Positions 60,179 through 64,000 of a stretch of 64,000 nucleotides of DNA are shown here, in pieces (position 1 is the stretch's first letter; every line of letters begins with the position of its first letter). The stretch covers positions 18,439 through 82,438 of the forward strand of contig CAISBR010000004.1 in assembly GCA_903883645.1 (NCBI GenBank), given 5' to 3'. Below the pieces are notes generated by a model. It was given only the letters and a program-made list of their open reading frames with translations, made no database searches and was not told where the DNA came from. Source of the stretch: an uncultured Myxococcales bacterium. GTDB lineage: Bacteria > Myxococcota_A > UBA9042. Position numbers and translations under genes: made by a program.

Positions 60179-61881
60179 GCGCGCTTGGACGGCTGGTGCA
60201 GCTACCCAAATATGCCCGCAATATGGCGCGGTTGCGGCAGGTGACGGCGGCGGTGATCCGCTTTGGCTTTGGCCACTTGCTGCTGCGCACAGGTCTCGAC
60301 CGCTATGGCAGCTGGTTGGGGCGCCTGGGCGGTCAGCCACAACCCGACGAAAGTATGGCTGAACTTAGCTGGGAGCAGCGAGTCCGGCTGGCGCTTGAGG
60401 CCCTGGGGCCCACCTTTATTAAGCTGGGACAAGTGGCGGCGACGCGGCCCGACCTGATTCCGATGTCGCTGATCTTTGAGCTGCGCAAGCTACAAGACAA
60501 CGTGGGCGGCTTTGCCTACGACGAAGTGCGCGAGGTGGTGCGCCGCGAATTAGGCGGCGAGATCGAGCAGTTCTACGCGACCTTTGACCCCGAGCCGATC
60601 GCGGCGGCGTCGATCGCCCAGGTGCACCGCGCCACGCTCAAGACCGGCGAGGCGGTGGTGGTCAAGGTGCAGCGGCCCGGACTCGACCGCATCATCCAGA
60701 CAGATCTTGACCTGCTGCAGATGGTGGCAGCGACGCTCGAAGAAAATGTGCCCGAGGCTGCGCAGTTTCGCCCCAGCATCGCGGTGACCGAGTTCAGTCG
60801 CAACCTGCGTCGAGAGACGGATTTTGCCAACGAGATCAATAATATCGAGCGTTATCGCCGCATCATCGCCGACAATCCCGATGTGCACTTGCCGATTGTG
60901 TACCCCACGTATTGCAGCAAGCGCTTGATTACGATGGAGTTTATCGACGGCTGCAAGGTCACCGACAAGCAGAAGATCGCCGAGTGGCAGATCGACGGGC
61001 GCAAGGTGGCTGAGGTCGGCACGCTGTTATTCATCAAGTCTGTGTTCGAGCACGGCTTTTTCCATGCTGACCCGCACCCGGGCAACTTCTTCGTGCTGAA
61101 GGACGGGCGAATTGCGCTGATCGACTTTGGCTCGATGGGGTCAGTTGATAGCGATACGATTGATGAATTGCTGACGTTCTTGGTGGCGCTGCTGCTGAGC
61201 GACCCCGAGATGCTGGTGACGCAGTTCATCGATCTGGGCCTAGTCGACGACACGGTCAACGTGCGGGTGATGAGCGGCGAGATCAGCGAAATCATGCGGC
61301 GTTACAACGGGGTTACACTCGAGCACTTGGATATTGGCAGCTTTATCGCCGAGGTGTTCGAGGCGGTGGTGCGCTACCAGGTGCGCGTGCCGAGCGAGCT
61401 GATCCTGATTGGCAAGGCGATTTCGACGATGGAGGGTATCGCGCAGGAGCTGTATCCGGCGTATGACCCGCTGGGGGCGATCCGGCCGACGCTGGTGCAG
61501 CTGTACGTGCGCCGAGTGTTGGATCCTAAACGCTATTCGCGCCACGCCTACCGGGTGCTGCACGACTGGTGGGGGCTGTTCAAGGTGCTGCCGGGCGAGA
61601 CGCGCGGCTTGCTGCGCCGGGCTAAAGCCGGTGATCTACAACTGCAAATTCGCCACCCCGACGCCGAGGCGGTGCGTTCAAAGAACGAGCGAGTCGTCAA
61701 CCGCGCGCTGCTGGCGGGATGGTCGGTGGTGGCGTGGGTGTCGTTTAGTTGGCTGCTGCCGCAGGCCGCCACGGCGCCGCACTGGGGCGTGGTGTGGTGG
61801 TACGAAATTCTTTTGCTGGCGCAGGGGGTTGGCACCCTACTGCTGACGCTGGCCAGCTGGCTGCGCTCGCGCGAGCTGTAA
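60175..61881 (+). CDS. AarF/UbiB/ABC1 family atypical kinase
   Basis: A 568-residue membrane-associated atypical kinase. The family hallmarks are intact: FIKLGQVAATRPD (KxGQ), the Ala-rich nucleotide loop PIAAASIAQVHRA, the Lys in VVVKVQRPG, ETDFANEIN (ExD), HADPHPGNFF and IDFGSMG. Two membrane helices close the C-terminus (ALLAGWSVVAWVSFSW and ILLLAQGVGTLLLTLASWL). In other bacteria UbiB supports ubiquinone synthesis or lipid transport; no quinone gene is adjacent, so the pathway here is open. The ATG overlaps the stop of the previous gene by four bases. Confidence 0.93.
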   Translation: MSALGRLVQLPKYARNMARLRQVTAAVIRFGFGHLLLRTGLDRYGSWLGRLGGQPQPDESMAELSWEQRVRLALEALGPTFIKLGQVAATRPDLIPMSLIFELRKLQDNVGGFAYDEVREVVRRELGGEIEQFYATFDPEPIAAASIAQVHRATLKTGEAVVVKVQRPGLDRIIQTDLDLLQMVAATLEENVPEAAQFRPSIAVTEFSRNLRRETDFANEINNIERYRRIIADNPDVHLPIVYPTYCSKRLITMEFIDGCKVTDKQKIAEWQIDGRKVAEVGTLLFIKSVFEHGFFHADPHPGNFFVLKDGRIALIDFGSMGSVDSDTIDELLTFLVALLLSDPEMLVTQFIDLGLVDDTVNVRVMSGEISEIMRRYNGVTLEHLDIGSFIAEVFEAVVRYQVRVPSELILIGKAISTMEGIAQELYPAYDPLGAIRPTLVQLYVRRVLDPKRYSRHAYRVLHDWWGLFKVLPGETRGLLRRAKAGDLQLQIRHPDAEAVRSKNERVVNRALLAGWSVVAWVSFSWLLPQAATAPHWGVVWWYEILLLAQGVGTLLLTLASWLRSREL

Positions 61882-61899
61882 CCGAAATCGAGGTCGCGA

Positions 61900-62811
61900 A
61901 TGACGAGAATTCTGTTGAGTTTGGCAATGCTGATGGCCCTGGGCGGCTGCAACGCGCTGGTGAGCCGCGAGGCCTACGACCGCGATCTGGCGGGCATGAA
62001 GGGCCAGGCCGATCAGCTAGAGGCACAGAAGAAAGCTCTGTCAAACAGCCTAGATAGCTGCAAGAAGGAGCTGGCGAGCTGTGTTGAGTCGGGCCAGAAG
62101 ACCGTGCGCGAGCGCGAGCTGTGCAAAGACGAGCTGCAAAAGACCCAGAGCGTGCTGGACCAATGCACCCATCGCGGCGGCAATTGTGCCAAGGACCTGG
62201 CCGACACGCAGATGGCGAAGATGAAGATCGAGGACGAACTGCGCAAGACGAAAGAGGATCTGGCGACAGCGCAGAAGGAGCGTGAGCGGCTGCAAAAGGA
62301 GCGCGACCGGCTTGAAAAGGAGCAGAAGGCGCTCGCTGACGCGTTGGGCAAGGTGCAAGCTGGCGTAAAGAAAGTGCAAGATCGGCTGCGGGCGCTGGTG
62401 GATGCGGGCAAGCTGCGGATTCGCTCGCGCGATGGCCTGCTGGTGATCGAGGTGAACTCGGACATTTTATTCGATCTGAATAAGGCCGAGGTCAAGCCTG
62501 CGGCGCGGCCGGTGCTGAGCGAGATTGCCAGTGCGCTCAGGGAGTTAAATGATCGACGCTTCCAGATCGCCGGCCATACCGACGACACTGGTGCCGATCA
62601 GCTGAACTGGCGGCTGTCGACCGACCGCTCCCTCGCGGTGCTTCACGAGATGGTGACCCTGGGTGTGCCGGCGAAACTGCTGTCGGCAGCCGGCTTTGGG
62701 CCCTATTCGCCGATGGTGCCGAACGACTCGGTCGAGGCGCGGGCCAAGAACCGACGCGTGGAATTCCTTTTGGTTCCGGACCTGTCGGGCCTGTTCGATG
62801 CGCAGAAGTAG
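61900..62811 (+). CDS. OmpA-family lipoprotein with coiled coil
   Basis: A 303-residue lipoprotein (LAMLMALGGC lipobox). Residues about 25-160 form a coiled coil with several cysteines (LDSCKKELASC, QCTHRGGNC) that may be paired. The C-terminal OmpA/MotB domain (VNSDILFDLNKAEVKPAARP, AGHTDDTGADQLNWRLSTDR, EARAKNRRVEFLLVP) binds peptidoglycan non-covalently, tethering the outer membrane to the wall. It sits 18 bases after the UbiB-type gene and 9 bases before the amidohydrolase gene, so it is probably in the same operon. Confidence 0.9.
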   Translation: MTRILLSLAMLMALGGCNALVSREAYDRDLAGMKGQADQLEAQKKALSNSLDSCKKELASCVESGQKTVRERELCKDELQKTQSVLDQCTHRGGNCAKDLADTQMAKMKIEDELRKTKEDLATAQKERERLQKERDRLEKEQKALADALGKVQAGVKKVQDRLRALVDAGKLRIRSRDGLLVIEVNSDILFDLNKAEVKPAARPVLSEIASALRELNDRRFQIAGHTDDTGADQLNWRLSTDRSLAVLHEMVTLGVPAKLLSAAGFGPYSPMVPNDSVEARAKNRRVEFLLVPDLSGLFDAQK

Positions 62812-62820
62812 GGGGCGACG

Positions 62821-63855
62821 ATGGCGGTCACGGTGACCAAGGGGCTGCCCACGCGGTTCGAAAACCTGGCGGATTTGGCGCGGTTGCCGTTCTTTGAGGT
62901 CAACGAGGGCCGGTTGGTGCTGGCCGATCGGCGCCTGGGTCCGGCCATCGACCTGCACACGCACTTGGCGCTGACGTTTATGGTGCCGCAGCGGCTCGAT
63001 CTGGACCGCGCCTGGCCCGAGACCGAGCATTACCTGCCGAAAACCAACGCGATCGACCTAGAGATCTATGTCAACAAGAACTTCTTGGCCGAGGATCTGC
63101 CGCGGATGGAGCGCGATCTGAGCCTGGGGGCGCTGACGGCCGGCGGCATGCGGCGCACCCACACCATGCCGAACCTGCTGAAAGAAATGGAGGAACTGGG
63201 CATTGAGCAGTCGGTGCTGCTGCCGATCGATTTCGCCTATGGCAGCGACAATGCCGGCACGTGGCTACAGGCGAGCAAGGATAAGAAGGGCTTGATTTGC
63301 TTTGGTTCTGTGCACCCGCTGCGGCTGGGGATGGAAAAGAACCTGCTGCGGCAGAAGGCGCTGGGCGCGCGCGGTATCAAGGTACATCCCGCGGTGCAGC
63401 TGCTGCGGCCGGATGCGACGCGGGCCATGAAACTCTATGATCTGTGTGGCAAACACCAGCTGCCGGTGCTATTTCACTGCGGGCCAGTCGAGATCGAGAC
63501 CAAGCTGGGCCGCTATTGCAGTCAGGTGCGGTTTTACGAGAGGGCGATCGCGGAGAATCCGAAAACCCTATTTATTTTGGGCCATTCGGGCGCGCTACAG
63601 ATGGAGCTGGCGTTCGAGTTTGCCAAGAAGTATCCGAATGTGATCCTGGAGCTGTCGAGCCAAAGCCTGGGCAATGTCCGCAAGATTATGGCAGAAGCGG
63701 ACCCTGAGCGGATTGTGTTTGGCTCGGACTGGCCGTTCTACCACCAGGGGATCGCGCTGGCCAAGGTGCTGCTGGCGAGCGACGACGACGAGCTGCGCAA
63801 GCAGGTGCTGCGGGGCAATGCGCGGCGGATTTTTGGCGGCGACGCCCCGCACTAG
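62821..63855 (+). CDS. amidohydrolase (TIM-barrel metal-dependent hydrolase)
   Basis: A 344-residue protein of the amidohydrolase-2 type. It shows the metal-binding series DLHTHL (HxH), GIKVHP, LFHCGP, LGHSGALQ and GSDWPF with the catalytic Asp, then NARRIFG. Enzymes of this group hydrolyse or decarboxylate small cyclic substrates using zinc or a similar metal; the substrate cannot be read from sequence. A GGGGGCG stretch precedes the ATG. It follows the OmpA lipoprotein gene after 9 bases and ends the run. Confidence 0.85.
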   Translation: MAVTVTKGLPTRFENLADLARLPFFEVNEGRLVLADRRLGPAIDLHTHLALTFMVPQRLDLDRAWPETEHYLPKTNAIDLEIYVNKNFLAEDLPRMERDLSLGALTAGGMRRTHTMPNLLKEMEELGIEQSVLLPIDFAYGSDNAGTWLQASKDKKGLICFGSVHPLRLGMEKNLLRQKALGARGIKVHPAVQLLRPDATRAMKLYDLCGKHQLPVLFHCGPVEIETKLGRYCSQVRFYERAIAENPKTLFILGHSGALQMELAFEFAKKYPNVILELSSQSLGNVRKIMAEADPERIVFGSDWPFYHQGIALAKVLLASDDDELRKQVLRGNARRIFGGDAPH

Positions 63856-63872
63856 CGCCTTTCGCCCAGGCC

Positions 63873-63974
63873 GTCGCGGTTTGGCGACAGGCTGTCGGAA
63901 ATTCCAGACAACGCCATATCTACTTGTATTTGCTGGCAAATCGCTGGCGAAGGGGTTGTCGCCCTTTCGCGACA
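63873..63974. repeat. cluster of small palindromes at the right edge
   Basis: About 100 bases hold five short inverted repeats: GTCGC-GGTTTG-GCGAC (63873-63888), CGACA-GGC-TGTCG (63885-63897), ATTTGC-TG-GCAAAT (63928-63941), TCGC-TG-GCGA (63941-63950) and TGTCGC-CCTTTC-GCGACA (63957-63974). GCGACA/TGTCGC recurs. They could end transcription from the amidohydrolase gene or be part of a dispersed palindromic repeat. No U-tract follows, and the window stops before the context is complete. Confidence 0.6.
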
Positions 63975-64000
63975 GCCCGCAAAGCCCGACACGCAGAACA

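Overview
The window is GC-rich DNA from a Gram-negative bacterium. At least thirteen genes start with a lipoprotein signal peptide and lipobox. Others encode outer-membrane-type barrels, a Ser/Thr protein kinase, an FHA protein and very large Cys-rich repeat proteins. That combination, with a set of housekeeping genes scattered rather than grouped, suggests Myxococcota or a related former deltaproteobacterial lineage; this is inference, because no rRNA or marker tree is available here. Coding is dense on both strands, and I see no insertion sequence, prophage block, CRISPR array or rRNA.

Layout. 1-3301: the end of prfB (cut by the window edge), a minus-strand tRNA-Lys/tRNA-Glu pair with its own terminator, a 13-bp tandem repeat and lepA. 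3320-6223: a muramidase-like gene divergent from an ECF sigma factor / zinc-finger anti-sigma / periplasmic LTxxQ sensor operon. 6254-10073: stand-alone hisD, a Nudix hydrolase, a degenerate PilZ-like protein, a four-repeat protein and a DUF2007-like protein. 10133-22574: mostly secreted proteins and lipoproteins, including a choice-of-anchor/PKD protein, a two-CxxCH lipoprotein, a membrane-anchored deiminase-like protein and a 1210-residue Cys-repeat plus NHL-propeller lipoprotein. 22581-28732: a minus-strand operon of prolyl oligopeptidase, a solute-binding-protein/pentameric-ligand-gated-channel fusion, a HAD phosphatase and an aldehyde dehydrogenase. 29682-39067: a minus-strand cluster of surface proteins, comprising a 1386-residue acidic Cys-repeat/PPC-like lipoprotein, a 720-residue Cys-repeat lipoprotein, a stalk/P-domain/tail-collar protein, a barrel and a small lipoprotein. 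39234-48119: a plus-strand run of cyclophilin, polysaccharide deacetylase, barrel-like protein, radical SAM protein and a 1365-residue FHA/polyproline/coiled-coil protein. 48132-54397: a glycosyltransferase, rpsT, a MerB-like protein, deoC, an alpha/beta-hydrolase lipoprotein and a glutamine amidotransferase. 54398-59029: a minus-strand operon of a zinc-ribbon protein, a GT-C-like membrane protein and a kinase. 59228-63855: a plus-strand run of a lipoprotein, a helical protein, an AarF/UbiB kinase, an OmpA lipoprotein and an amidohydrolase. The window ends in a run of small palindromes.

The strongest candidates for something new are two. The first is the channel operon: a periplasmic peptidase is translationally coupled to a channel that carries a solute-binding domain, which suggests a sensing circuit for peptide breakdown products. 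The second is the 29.7-39.1 kb surface cluster, where a phage-type tail-collar tip on a repeat stalk sits between Cys-rich lipoproteins, two of which share the same C-terminal tail. Both functional readings are inference from domains and gene order.
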